From Balaenoptera acutorostrata (lineage: Eukaryota > Chordata > Mammalia > Artiodactyla > Balaenopteridae), in contig NC_080081.1 in the NCBI RefSeq assembly GCF_949987535.1, positions 52,586,153 to 52,650,152 of the forward strand: a stretch of 64,000 nucleotides of DNA, given 5' to 3'. Under the pieces are notes generated by a model that saw only the letters and a list, made by a program, of their open reading frames with translations, did not search any database and was not told where the DNA came from. The translations under genes and the position numbers were made by a program. Shown piece after piece: positions 12,591 through 24,689 of the stretch. The first letter of the stretch is position 1; each line of letters begins with the position of its first letter.

Positions 12591-13335
12591 GAAAGGAGTT
12601 GAGAATACTCTGACGTACTTTGAAGCAGTACAGTGTTATCAGAAAGTGGATGTGGAAAGTAGTTGTATGTCTATACTCTGAAATCTAGGGCAATCACTAA
12701 AAATGTTTTAAAAGAAGTATAATTAATAGGATAAATGAGGAGAGGAAATAGGATCATATAAAGTTCTCATTTAAAACCAGAGAAAGTTAAAAAAGAGGGA
12801 AAGATAAAGAAACAATGAACAAGTATAATAAATAGAAAGCAGTTATAGTAAAATGTAGACATAAATCCAACTATATCAATAATCACTTTCAATGTGAATG
12901 GTCTGAATTTACCTATTAAAAGACAGAGACTGAGGGAGTAGGTAAAAAATATCAACATCTCAACGATAAGTTTTCTAAGAGAAACCCATCTTAAATATAA
13001 AAACAAAGGTGGATTAAAAGTAAATGGGTAGAATAAGACATACCATGTTAACATGAATCAAAAGAAAACTGGAGTAGCAATATTAATTTCAAAGCTGACT
13101 TCAGGGCATGGAAAAAATTTCAGGTTTAAATAAGGGCATTACATATTGCTGAAGAGTCGATCTTCAAGCAGACAAAACAATTCTTAATGTGTTAAAATAT
13201 ATTAGGTAAAAACTGACAGAACTGCAAGAAGAAACATAATTCCACCATTAGAGCTGGATATTTTAACACATTTCTACCAGTATTTGATTGAGCCAGCAAG
13301 CAGAAAACCATAAGGATGTAGTTGAATGGAACAGC
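12590..13335 (+). mobile_element. Ancient L1M fragment (ORF2 endonuclease start)
   Basis: The segment near 12880-13090 is recognisably L1 ORF2. 'TTTCAATGTGAATGGTCTGAATTTACC' reads FNVNGLNLP, then an AAAAGACAGAGACTG block gives KRQRL, and AAAAGAAAACTGGAGTAGCAAT gives KKTGVAI. All match the endonuclease N-terminus of the intact ORF2s at 36682 and 53261. Numerous indels mark it as much older than the three long L1s. Confidence 0.75.
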
Positions 13336-13338
13336 TTT

Positions 13339-13700
13339 ATGTTAGTCAGAGTTCTCCAGGGAAATATAAATAATTGGATATATATATATATATATATATA
13401 TATCGCCTTTATAAAAAATTTATTATAAGAATTGGTTCAAGCAATTATAGAGGTTAAATCCCACAGTCTGCCGTCTGCAAGCTGGGGAACTAGGAAAGCC
13501 AATGGTTTAATCCACTAGGACTATGAAAGCCCGAGAAGGGGACAGGGAAGACATGGTCCTAGTTCAAACACGAAGGTCTGAGACCCAGGAGCACCAATGT
13601 CTGAGGGCAGGAAAAGACACAAGTCCCAGCTAAAGCAAAGGACCAAGTCACTCTTCCTTTGCCTTTTTGTTCATTTGACAAAACTCATTATACATGTCTT
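13339..13700 (-). mobile_element. MLT2-like ERVL LTR (antisense)
   Basis: The segment beginning GTTAGTCAGAGTTCTCCAGGGAAA, followed by an AT microsatellite, 'TTTATTATAAGAATTGG', 'CCCACAGTCTGCCGTCTGCAAGCTGG' and 'AAAGCC...GGTTTAATCC', is the reverse complement of the well-known MLT2/ERVL-type LTR 3' half, which on its own strand runs into a TTATAATAAA polyadenylation region. The remainder fades after about 13700. Subfamily not determined. Confidence 0.65.
13377..13403. repeat. (TA)n microsatellite in the MLT2-like LTR
   Basis: A pure alternating TA run inside the LTR, at the position where this LTR family commonly carries a variable AT tract. Confidence 0.9.
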
Positions 13701-14134
13701 TTGCCAAAACAGAGCCTCAAAAGTTATCAGTAGGAACAGGCTTCATTGAAAATACAAGCTTTAAACAGCATTGACATTTCAAGATGAATGCTTAAGATCT
13801 CATATTTATATAATACATATTTTTTTCAAAATTTTAGAGTAACTCAATAACAGTCTTGGTGTGGAAGCTCATGGCTCTTAATTTTTTATCTCTTGCCTCA
13901 TGAAAAAAATCTACACTATCAGTTCTTAAGACTACTGATTCTTATTTTCATCTGTTGTATATATGTGCTTTTTCTAAGAATTTGAATGATTTTGCAGCAA
14001 CAGAACAACATATTTAATGATTAAGAAAGGAGCACAGGCACATCAATAGGTGAAAATACAACCATATTTTTTGTAAGATTAGAAATAAGAATGTTTAGAT
14101 CAAAATAAGATTAATAAATATTAAAACCTTGCTA

Positions 14135-14245
14135 CAACATCATCAGAGTTTTATCCGTTCTGTTCAATGATGCATCCACAGTTCCTAGATTAGTGCCTGG
14201 CATATAGTATGTGTACAAATAATTGATATTGAATGAGTAGATTAT
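14135..14245 (+). repeat. L2 LINE 3' end fragment
   Basis: The phrase CCACAGTTCCTAGATTAGTGCCTGGCATATAGTA...AATTGATATTGAATGAGT follows the L2 3' terminal consensus (CCCAGCGCCTAGCACAGTGCCTGGCACATAGTAGG...TTGTTGAATGAATG) closely. Confidence 0.75.
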
Positions 14246-14249
14246 TTCT

Positions 14250-16180
14250 CAATTCCTGGCCATTAGCCATTTTAATAATTATTTATGTATTAACTGATAA
14301 TGTATGCATTGTAATATTGGACAATATATTAGTTACATCATATGAAATTGTCAATATTTTATCCCTTTTGACATCCTGTTACTTATACTGTCAGTAGGTT
14401 GGGTGAATCTTTTGGTTCTGTAATAAAAGAATGATTTGTAGTAATTATAAAATTATGTTAAAATTACTAGTTTCGGTTCTTGCAAAGAAAATGACAATGT
14501 AATATGTTCAAATCAATCAAGGATTCTTTTCCTCTATTAGTGTGCTGGACTTCTAAAAGATTATAGTTCCAGTTCTACTTTTCTGGGCTCAGCCTCTATA
14601 AACTTTTCAATGACCTGCCTTTTAAAAAAGGTTCCATAACTAGGTTTGTAACATAAACTATGTGAGCATGCCTGACGTTAGCTGGCCATTCAGCAATAAT
14701 TCTCTAAGACCTGCTGGCTAATCAGAGCCTAGCAACAAGTAATTACAAAAGTAACATGCTAAGAGTTATTGGCAACCATGTTTTCTTCCTGTGAAAAGAC
14801 GAATTCACTAAACAAAGACAGTAACTGAACAACGTAAAAGGAAGCCTAGAGAGGCAGAGGGAAGAGAGAAAAAACATTTGTTTGTTTTTTTTTATTTTAG
14901 TTCCTGCTGAGGTCAATTTACATTCCCCTCATTTTTATGAGATTTCTCCATATTCTCATAATACATCATCCCTATCTCCTTTGGCTAAAGTTGGTTTTCT
15001 TTATTTGAAATCAAAGCAGTTCTAAGTTTTTGTCATATCAAATAAGAAATCCTGATAAAGCACAATAGAGTCTGGAGGATATTATTAATTGTACTTGCGT
15101 GTATCTACTTTGTTATGTAGCTGACAACTATTTAAAATAGTATTTTAATTATTCATTGATTAGCTTTTTGTTATAAAGTATACCACCGAGGAAAACAATC
15201 CATATAACAGTGGTGAAGCCTTTAATAAATCACGGCACTAGTGTTTTAAAAGTGCAGATTTTGTCTTAGTTCATATTAAATTTCAATAGTAAAATATTTT
15301 TCTCAAGAAATCGGAATGACATACATGTGTTTGTGCAGGCAAAAATGAATGTGAAGACACATCATTAAAGTTGCAGTAATAACAGTTTATAACATAATTA
15401 CAATGTAGAAATAATGATAAATCTGGTAATTGAGGTCTTAGATTCACAAATCATAGATCATAATTTCTGCATCCTAAAAGGCAGGCAGACAATGGTCAAA
15501 GAATTGGGAAATTCACAATTTCTTTCCCACAAATAATTGGGAAAAGAGTTTTGGCTTATTATTTCTGAATGATTAATAACGGAAGTAAATCTGGGGAAAA
15601 TAACTTATATATCTGAATAGATGTGATACATGACCAGTGATTAAATCAAACAATAATGTTAATTACATAGAAAGGTATATAAAGTAGACTTATTTAAAAA
15701 AAAAAAAAGCTATACAAGAACAAACAATACAACAACAACCACAAAACAAACCTAGTATATGGACATAGGGTAAAGTTTGAAATTATACTTACCCAGCTTC
15801 TTAAGAAGCAAAATTTAATTATTTTTTTTCTAATGGACTATTCCCAAATAAAGAATTATGCACCCTATAATGCTAAGTAAAGATATGAAATATAAAAAGT
15901 TATCCATATCATTGCAACTATATAAAAACTAAATATAAGTGAAAAGTTAACATTATTTGATTATCAAATTGAATTGTAGAAGATTTACATCTTTAGTTTT
16001 TGCATTCCTGTTATTTTAATTTTGCTTTGCCATAAAGTAACATTTTTTTTAAAAAATCAAGAAATAGAACAAGAAGAGGGAAATTCACATCTATTGAACA
16101 CCAACTTTGTGTTGGCTTTTTCTTTCTTTCTTTTTTTTTTTTTTTTGTTTTATACAACAACCACATCCATCAGTTTCTGC
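14250..16180. other. No recognised feature
   Basis: AT-rich noncoding sequence. I see only short A/T tracts (for example A12 near 15698) and no open frame with family character. Confidence 0.4.
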
Positions 16181-16186
16181 TATATA

Positions 16187-16266
16187 TTGGGTTGGCCAAA
16201 AAGTTCCTTTGGGTTTTTCTGTAACATCTTACTGAAAAACCTGAACGAACTTTTTGGCCAACCCAA
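16187..16266. mobile_element. Mariner-derived MITE, 80 bp, near-perfect hairpin
   Basis: The element starts TTGGGTTGGCCAAAAAGTTC and ends GAACTTTTTGGCCAACCCAA. These terminal inverted repeats are nearly the whole element, leaving a short central loop (TCTGTAACATCTTACTGA). TA dinucleotides flank it at 16185-16186 and 16267-16268, the target duplication of Tc1/mariner transposition. Mismatches between the arms are few. The termini match the mariner family common in ruminant and cetacean genomes; the same kind of MITE gave rise to the cattle miR-2284/2285 family, from memory. The poly(T) tracts at 16131-16146 and 16322-16340 lie outside it. Confidence 0.92.
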
Positions 16267-16269
16267 TAC

Positions 16270-18150
16270 TTTCTTAGAAGTATAGGAACTATACTCAGAA
16301 GTACAGAAACCCAGAGAAGGTAATTTTTTTTTTTTTTTTCCCTAAAGTAAAAGCTAATAAAGAGCAAAAACTAGGTGGCAGTTAACATTTTCTAATTTCA
16401 AATTCTTTGATATTTAGACTGCAGATATTGATCATTTGGAAAGTGTGCTTATACAAATTTGGACATTTTAATATAAATTTATGATAAAATCATACTAGAA
16501 ATGTAAAGTCTAAAAATATAAAATAGATGAGGGACTCAACACCTTCACTATATTTCTGATTGAGAACAGGGAAAAAATCATTTAAGTATTTTGTAGTTTT
16601 ATGTATTATTCATTAGCATTATTTTATAAACAGGTAGAGTTTTACTTGTTTTAATTGGCTGAGATTTTGTTTTCTTTAAAATCTTTACATTACTGCAAAT
16701 ATCAAAGCAAAAAACAAACAAACAAAAAGCAGAATACTACTTTCAATTTTGGCTACGTAAAAATCACTCACAAAATGGACCTTGCAAATTTCTTCATAAT
16801 ATTTGAATGTGATTATATTTAATATAAGGACAGATATTCGTTTTAGCTGTCATACTTATGGTTAAAAATATACTGACCAATATTGCCTACTTGGTAATAG
16901 TAAAAAGCAAAAGCATATCTAAATAAAACACTTTTCTTTGTTGTATAAAACTAGACCTTTTTTATCAGCTTTATAATTTAATTATGATTGTATGTATTTC
17001 TGTCTAGTTTTATATTAGTATTGAAACATGTTATTTCTATCGTGTAATTTTTCTCTGAATTTAATTGAACAGAAGCTACCTTATATGTGATTGAAAGCTA
17101 TAATGTGTTTAACAACAGACATCGCTCATTGATTGCATTTTGGCTTGTTGCTGTGCTTATAAACCTATTTAGTTTAGCTGGTTTCGTTCGGTTTATTTAT
17201 TTATTTTTTTGTATATTTTACTAAAAGGGAACCACTCCATTTCCACACGCTCCACAATAACAGCTTCTGTCCAAGTTTTCAGTCAACAACAAACATGTAT
17301 TACTTCCCAAGGCATTTCAGCATGTCTGCTGTACACACACCCCTTCCGTTTTGCTTTTCAGAGTTTACCACAGCATGTATTTTTTCTTCCAATTTCTTTC
17401 CTTCTTTTTCATTTTTTCAGCCCAGCAAAATTGGAAACACTAATGCTGAACTCTAACTTCTGATGTCTTTACAGTTGATGCTGCCTTACCACTTAAGATG
17501 ATCTATATCATACTGAGAAAATTCCTAGAGGATAAGGCTGCTATGGCGAATCTGAGTTTCATGCATGTAAGAGCGAGTGGCATCGTCCTTCTGTAAATCT
17601 TTAGCTTTGTCTGGAGTTTAATATAACATGGATGTCAGAATGTTGGCCTCCCAAAGGACATGCTGAGATTTTTGATCCCCTTCTCTGATTCTTGTCTATT
17701 AATAAATTCTGTGACAGCATCCTGCTGAGTAGCAAAATTCAGTGACAACTTTCAGATAGGTGTTGCCAAGAAAGATTTTTGAGTGCATGTAGTTTTCATC
17801 TGGTGCAATTTACTGCATGACCTTTATCTTCTTTAGCCTGTCTATTAATCCACAGTGCTGGGCTGACTGTAAAAAATGACTCATAATATTGGTGTACCTT
17901 CTTGGATGTGATTCTGGGGAAAAGATTGTTCTAACATCTTACATTGAAGCTGTTGAGGAGGTGGTATTTCCTGGAGATAAAAAGTTCATCAAATGCCAAT
18001 ACTGAATCTTTGCTTATTTTTGTTTTATATCATAGAAAAAACACAGGCTCAGTTACCAATGGGTTAGGGAGAACATTATTATTATTATTATATTTTCAAT
18101 CCTTACCAAAAACAATATGCTTTTGATGATTCATAGATGACTGGAATAGT
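16270..18150. other. No recognised feature
   Basis: The open frame at 17209-17463 has ordinary composition and no motif. A short (TTA)n near 18077 is the only simple repeat. No gene is supported. Confidence 0.4.
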
Positions 18151-18159
18151 TTTTTAAGT

Positions 18160-18230
18160 TTTTTTCTTCCAGATTTATTGAGATGTCATTGACATATAAC
18201 ATTTTGTAAGTTTAAGGTATACAATGTTAG
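18160..18230 (-). mobile_element. L1 3'UTR fragment (antisense)
   Basis: The words TTTATTGAGATGTCATTGACATATAACATTTTGTAAGTTTAAGGTATACAA, split over this interval, match the reverse complement of old mammalian L1 3'UTRs ('attgagatataattgacatataacattgtg'). Confidence 0.65.
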
Positions 18231-18469
18231 GGAGAACATTGTTAATACATTTCTTACCTGCTTTTATTTCTATGAAAACAACTTATTGGAAATGTGTGGA
18301 AATAAAAATAAAGAGCATTTACTTTACCTCTCAAAGCATAATGAACATCTGCTTAAACTGAGAATTTAATGATGAAAAATCCTTGGAAAGAGAGCAGGAA
18401 ACAGAAACAAAAACAAAAAAAAAGGGGAGAAGATGGAAGAAGGAAGGGAGAGTTAAGATTCAGTGAGGA

Positions 18470-18680
18470 AATTTTAAGTGCCAGGAACAGTGTGTTCTAA
18501 GTTCTTTATGGGAATCATCTTATAAATGTTTATAATAACCTTTTGCATTAGGTACTATTATTATCACCATTTCACATATGTAAAACTGAGGCACAGTGAG
18601 ATTAAGTGACTTTTTGAAGGTCATCCAGTAAATGATGGTAACACTGGTATTTGAATGTTGGCAATGTGCTGCAGAGTAGG
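18470..18680 (-). repeat. MIR SINE (antisense)
   Basis: The run 'gtgccaggaacagtgtgttctaagttcttta', 'ggtactattattatcaccatt', 'aaaactgaggcacagtgagattaagtgact' and 'aaggtcatccagtaaatg' follows the reverse complement of MIR with its core and 3' part in the expected order. One of the clearest ancient repeats in the window. Confidence 0.88.
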
Positions 18681-18839
18681 AGAATGGTATCAAAGGATGC
18701 TGCTTCTACCATTCCTATCAAAACAAAATTTCTGATACAACCCTCGACAGAGTTTCTTGTAAAAAGAAATGAATTCTTTCACAAACGAATGATGTCGAAG
18801 GAGGGTTTACCTCAAGTTAAGATTCAAGAGAGGTATTAT

Positions 18840-19190
18840 ATCATTACATAACAAAATACTTCACAGTGAGTGGCTTAAACAACAAACATTTATTTTCTAC
18901 AGTTCTGGAAACTGGAAGTCCAAGATCAAGGTGAAGGAAGATTTGATTTCTCTTGAGGCCTCTCTCCTTGGTTTGCAGATGGCTGCCTTCTCAACATGTC
19001 GTGTCCTCATGTGGCCTTTTCTCTGTGCACACCTATCCCTGGTGTCTCTTCCTCTTCTTATGAAGACATTAATCATATTGGATTAGGGCCTACTCATATG
19101 ATCTCAGTTAGCCTTAATTACCTCTTTAAGGTCCTTATCTCAATATAAAGTCATGTTAGGTCTTAAGGTTTCAACATATGAATGGTATAT
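18840..19190 (-). mobile_element. MaLR LTR, MLT1/MST-like (antisense)
   Basis: Words in order: 'gtggcttaaacaacaaacatttattttctacagttctgg', 'ctggaagtccaagatcaaggt', 'ttgcagatggctgccttctc', 'tcctcatgtggccttttctctgtgc', 'ggtgtctcttcctcttcttatgaag', 'ggattagggcc' and 'ttaattacctctttaagg'. This is the reverse complement of a MaLR LTR (MLT1A to MST class). On the minus strand the AATAAATGTTTGTTG polyadenylation region lies at the expected downstream end. Confidence 0.88.
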
Positions 19191-19519
19191 AAGTATTATA
19201 CTTACAAATACGTATGTATATATTAGGTTCATGCATGGTATATATTATGTGTACATATATATTATTTATCCATCTATATCAAAGGAGATTATAAATACAT
19301 ATTCATTATTTATTTTGCTTTTATTTGACTCTTGCTTTTAAGTAAGAGATGTTCTATTTATATAGAATTATATAATAGCTGTTCTGACTAGATAACCACA
19401 AGAGCGCTTACAGATTTATCAAATCAAAAAATTGCCTTTTTTATGTCTCAAAAATGTCAAATTTATATCATAACCACCAATATCTGAGTAAATTGATATT
19501 TTTAAATAAAGATAACAAA

Positions 19520-20860
19520 AAAAATTTTGTTGTTAAATGGTATGAAACTAGATTGACAGACTTGATGTGATTCTCTGAATTTTACCTTGAAAAAATGTGC
19601 AGGTCTGAAATTATTTATTGAAATAATTACAATAAAGATATTCTGAGAGAAAGAGATTGCCCAAAATCCCAAATCTGGACTTAGGTAAGGTGAGACTTTA
19701 TTTAAAATATTATCACAGTAAGGGAAAGGGGCTTCCAATAGGGAGAGTGCTCTGACCATAAGATCTACAAGTTTCAAGAGTCAGGCAGAAAGGAATTTTC
19801 CTTTCTAGGGAGGTATAAATGAGAACCAGGCATTATGGTGTGGGAAGGGCCAGGGACATAGTCTGACAGTTGAGTAGGGAAGTTCTTTCCCTGAGGTCAG
19901 CCTGTTTTCAAGAGTGCCCTTGAGGAGGGGTTGCTCCATATTCCACTGCTGACCAGATTCAGGGTTGGTCGATGTTGATGACCCTGAGGGAAAGGAAAAA
20001 AGCTTAACTAAACTTTGATCAAGTCAAATTTGCAGGTATTTTGCTGAGGTTGGTCAGTGAGTATCAACAGTTCAACTAATCACCTAGAAGGCAAAGAATT
20101 TGGGTGGTCTGTGTCTTGTCTTGTCATAGGTAAACATGAATTTATCTAGTCCTATGGGAAAGTGATTCTTTGAATTAAACCTTTTCTCAGAGAGAGAAAA
20201 AAAAAAAAAAAAAAGGTGGTGGTGGGGGGATTCCTGAACCTTTGCTCTTTTTCAAGAGCACAGACTTCAGGTAGCTTAACACTGTCACAATCAATGTACA
20301 TTAGTGAGTTACTGTGTTTCAACATTCAGACATGTGGTATATGCAACCTTATGATAGTATAACAGAGCACTTCATAAATACTACTGATAATGACATGTTT
20401 ATCATCACAATTACCTAAAAAGTACTGAGAAAGCAGACAAAAGTCAATTCTTAGTCCCTCTTTTAAATGACACTATGTGACAAATTAATGACTGTAGCAA
20501 AATCAGAGGTGACTAAATACTTTGTGGATTCACCTCACTTTGTGCATGAGATTGAAAGATACTGGGTTGTCTTTCCCTCAAAAAAAAAATGATAGGGGCT
20601 TTAAAGTTTAGGGGGAGTGGTGAACATCTGTGTCTGTCACTTATTTTGGACATATGCTGTGAGTCATAGGGATTGAATAAAACTTCGACTTCTGGAGTAA
20701 ATTCATAGCAGACTGTCTCCCATCTCTGACGCTGACACTCTCTTTCAACAGATGATGCTAGCTGCTTCTTCTTCTTTTTTTTTTTTTTATACTTCTAGGA
20801 GAAATAAAATCTTGATACTGTCACAGTCTCTTAAAATCAATATGGACCAGGGATTGCATT
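19520..20860. repeat. Possible old ERV-related repeat, unassigned
   Basis: The composition differs from its neighbours, with purine-rich GGGAAAGGGG-type words, and its end abuts the LTR-like block at about 20860-21000. I cannot assign a family. It includes an A16 tract near 20199 and a T13 tract near 20777. Confidence 0.25.
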
Positions 20861-21000
20861 GACATTTCTAGAGTACAGAGTGCCTCATTCCTGATCTCCA
20901 TCCTGAACTCCTTTGAGGGGGTGTTGAAGGTCAGCGGCTGCAGCAACATGTGATTTAATCCTTGTAAAGGCAGATGGCAAGTGACAATTTTTAGTTGGCA
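20860..21000 (-). repeat. LTR-like fragment related to 10870-11370
   Basis: CTCCATCCTGAACTCC...GGCTGCAGCAACATG...GGCAGATGGCAAGTGACAATTTTTAG parallels the end of the block at 11250-11365. Two diverged copies of one repeat family therefore exist in this window. Confidence 0.45.
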
Positions 21001-21170
21001 CCACCAACAGTGTACAAGTCTTCCAATTTCTCCACATCCTTGTCAACATTTACCTTTTGTTTTTTGATGATAGCCACACTAGCAAGTGTGAGGTGATCTC
21101 TCACTGTGATTTTGATTTGCATTTCCCTGATTATTACTGATGTTGAGCACTTTTTCATATACCTGTTGGC
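21001..21170 (-). mobile_element. L1 3' fragment, inverted segment
   Basis: The words 'cttccaatttctccacatccttgtcaacatttacc' and 'gtgaggtgatctctcactgtgattttgatttgcatttccctgat' are the reverse complement of the end of L1 ORF2 (compare the sense AAATCAAAACTACAATGAGATATCA block at 56574). It abuts a sense-strand L1 3' end, so together they form an L1 with a 5' inversion. Confidence 0.85.
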
Positions 21171-21634
21171 ACAGTCAAAAATAATGGAAACAAACTAAAT
21201 GTCTACTGACAGATAAATGGATAAAGAAAATGTGGTATAGACCTACAATGGAATATTTTTCAGCCTTAAGAAAGAAGAAAATCCTGTCAAATGAAACAAA
21301 ATAGATGAACCTGGAGAACATATATTAAGTGAAGTAAGTCAGTCACAGAAGAACAAATACTGTGTGATTCCACATATATGAGATGATATATCTAAAATAG
21401 TCAAATTCATAGAAGCAGAGAGTAGAATGATGGTTTCCAGTAGTGGGGGGGTGGGGAGGTGAGTTTTTCTACAGGTATGTTCTAAAGTTTCAGTTATGTA
21501 AGAGATATACATTCTAGAGAACTGCTGTACAATAAATATAGTGCCTAGAGTTGACTATACTCTATTGTATACTTAAAAATTTAAGAGGGTAGATCTTATT
21601 TTTAGTGTTTTTACTACAGTTAAAAAAAAAGAAA
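21171..21634 (+). mobile_element. L1 3' end (ORF2 tail and 3'UTR), sense
   Basis: The sense segment reads through 'aaatgtctactgacagataaatggataaagaaaatgtgg', 'caatggaatatttttcagcctt', 'agtgaagtaagtcagtcacag' and a 3'UTR containing 'gtggggaggtgag'. It ends with an A9 run at about 21621. The C-terminal frame is broken. Together with the antisense 21001-21170 segment it is one insertion made by twin priming, from an L1 family older than copies 1-3. Confidence 0.88.
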
Positions 21635-21639
21635 GAGTG

Positions 21640-23300
21640 AAGTACAAGAAGTTATTGGGTTTGATAGCAGTTAGCCTCCCTTGTTTTAGAAATTTGAAAT
21701 AAGGCACATATTAATGTGTTTTGCTTTAACACATGAACATAGATAAGTGTATCCATAGCATCACAGATCATTTCTATTGAAACTCTTTTTCTGTAAATTA
21801 TTACCCATTACAAGACAGGCTTATGTGACATTATAAAGGGAAACGTGACAGTAACTTATTTGTTTTCTTGTATTGATGCACTGGATTAATAGATCTTTTC
21901 CTAGCAATGTGTGCATAATGATAGGCCTATGAGAAATTCAATAACAGTGCCAGGAAAACAAATAGAGGTAACTCAAATCATGTCTATGCACTATTATGTG
22001 GGAATATGTGTCATGCTAACCAGGGATTTTCACTTGTCCTCTATTTCTTCACTTTAAGAAACAATGGTCTAGGTATATGGATGTCACACTTCTCTAAAAT
22101 GGTTCCATTTTTCCTCAGCACTCAGAGCAAAGCCTATGAAGAAATAGCTATTCCCCAAACTACACCACATCCCAGCGTAACCAATAGACGATGCTCTTCA
22201 TCAGCTTAGCAAATGTTTACAGGGGGCACATTTGTTTTCTTACAGTTTGATTTATGAAGAAATTACATATAGTGTTTTATCTTATGCCAGCTATAGCTAT
22301 AAATAAATAAAAGCAGTAACTTGATTGTTAACAGTAAACATGATTGCGGCTGAGAAATATATTAGAGCAAGCAACATCTGCTTAGAAAAGGCTGATCCTT
22401 AATCTCTTTTTGCTTTTTTAAGGAGAAATTATTAAGTATCCCTGCTGTATCACTGAGCATTTTCTGAACAAAATACATTCTTGAAATTAGTATGTCATAA
22501 ATTAATAGAATGAAAATTAAAATATTAATATAATTAAATTAATGAGCAATTAAGTACCCAAATTAAAAAAAAAAAATTCATTGCCCTGATCCATGGTTTA
22601 ACACAGTGATAGTATAATCCAGGTAATAGAACTCTGCTGAAAATATTCTAAGCATTCCCTTAGCAAAGTCATTACAGACTGGCCTGCTGCTTCATATAAT
22701 TTCTGTGATAAGCTACTGAAAATTTAATTGGCTTTAGTTCTAAAATATTTCTTCATAAAGTAAGTACAACAGATGAATAAACTTCTTTGATTCATCTATT
22801 TATAGTAACTTAAGGAAGCTCATTAACATACTTCCTTTGCAGATATTTGTATTAAATAGGAATGCTCAATGAAATATTGCAAGGATCTTTAAGAACCTAT
22901 ATTCCCTACCATAAAATCATATTTGTGGATGAAAAATTTGATTAAGTGAATTAAGTATCCACTTAATTTGATGCCAGAAATAGCAAGTACTATTGTGGTC
23001 TCTTGTTGAGATATAGAAGTCATTACAGAAATTTATGGCTTTCTTGAATAATATTTTTTCTCTAGAATCTTAGAAATGCGGCCTCCTTGTAATCATTTAA
23101 TTTGAGAATTAGCCACATGCCCATATTTCAAATACTGTGACTTCATTTACTATTTTCCTTTACTGTGAGTTTCCTTGCTCATTTTAAGTGGTTCTTTTGC
23201 AGGAATCATGATTTGTAAGCAAATGAAACAAAGTTCTAGTAAGGGCCCCAAACTTTCCTTGTAATTCTAACCTAGATCTCATTCAATCAATAGTTATATT
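21640..23300. other. No recognised feature
   Basis: AT-rich sequence. The 67-aa frame at 22006-22209 has no recognisable domain. Confidence 0.4.
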
Positions 23301-23639
23301 AAATAGAATTTTTACTTCTACCTTAAGTATAAGGATATCAAATATCCTATGTAATCATACCCAGAAGTCACTTTGACATCCTTCCACTGGAATCTCTCCC
23401 TTAACCTAGATCCCAAAGTAGCTTCGTGCCCTTTTATTCCTGTGACATTTTCTCTCTCTTAGATGTTTCCTCAGTGATGACTCTTATTTTTAAAAAAAAT
23501 TCTGTCATATTTTTCCACAGTTATTTTCACAACCTCAAAACATTTGGTGGAATAGAATACTATTTCACATATATCTAACTTACACATTGAGGATAAATAA
23601 GAGGATTAGGTAATTTCTTGAAAATATGATTTTCCCCAG

Positions 23640-23860
23640 TGTGTATGTTTCTCTTCCAGAACCACTGATGGATAGCTTTTAGTTCCTCGTGGCATACAGT
23701 CCAAACCTCTTAGCCTAGATCACAGGATCCCTCATGATGTCCTTTCAAGCTACCTTCCCCATCTTTTCTGTAAATACTAGTGCTTTTCATTTCACCAAGT
23801 CTCCTTCAGTCTATCTGCCCATGCCTGAAAATTCTAGCTCTAATCCACTTTCCAATGATG
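23640..23860 (+). repeat. L2 LINE fragment (probable)
   Basis: Words such as 'catacagtccaaacctcttagcctagatcacaggatccctcatgatgtcc', then a pyrimidine-rich 'ctaccttccccatctt' stretch, parallel the L2 segment 'aaagtccaaactccttagcatggc...aaggccctccatgatctggcccctgcctacc'. Strongly diverged. Confidence 0.5.
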
Positions 23861-24689
23861 TATATAATTCACAAAACTCTTAAAAAATTACTAACCAGTC
23901 AATCCAAGTAAGATACTAAAATGTCTAAAAAGGGTTATACAATAAATTTCTGATTATCGAGTGTACACCTGTATGTGTGCGTGTTTACTCATTTAATCTT
24001 TTTTCTTATAGACATCCAAGAAAGGGTATCATTAAACATACTTCCTAAATTTTGGAATCTCAAAATGACTTTGTATTGCTTGCATTAGATGAGTTGTAAT
24101 GTGGAATTGCAAATTTGGGGCCAAAAACCACACTCCTAAAAAATCTATTGATACCAATGATACCACTATATACATTTTAGTTTCTATACTCCTGGTATTG
24201 TTTTTAAAGACATTTTTTCTGTTTAAATTCATTCAGAACAATAGTATTTATTATATATTGTATATAAATATATATTTACCTATATATACTCTTTATTTGT
24301 AATCTCACTTTTTCTTTTTATTTCTTTCACATTTTCTTTTGCTCTTTTCTTCACCATTTTTTTTCCCTATAACAAGTGTATTGTGAAAAATGTCAAATTT
24401 GTTCTCCACAACTTTTTTATATTTTATTCATCGTAAGGTTGGCTGCTTTGTACCTTTAATGCGGAAGGTTCTACCACTATCTCTTTTTTTATTAAAATAC
24501 ATATTTTTGATATACCAGAGTAAAAAGGAAATAATATAATGAATGTTTCCATAACCAAAACTCACTAGGATGAGTTGATACACAAGTTTTATTTTCTTGT
24601 GTATCATTCCATAATCACATTCCCTCCTTCTCTCCCACCCAGAAGAAAGCATCATATTGAAATAAGATCTCATAACACCTATAGTTTAC

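Noticed and set aside
17209..17463. 84-codon frame in a slightly less AT-rich block as a possible exon
   Set aside because: No flanking splice consensus convinced me and no protein family was recognised.
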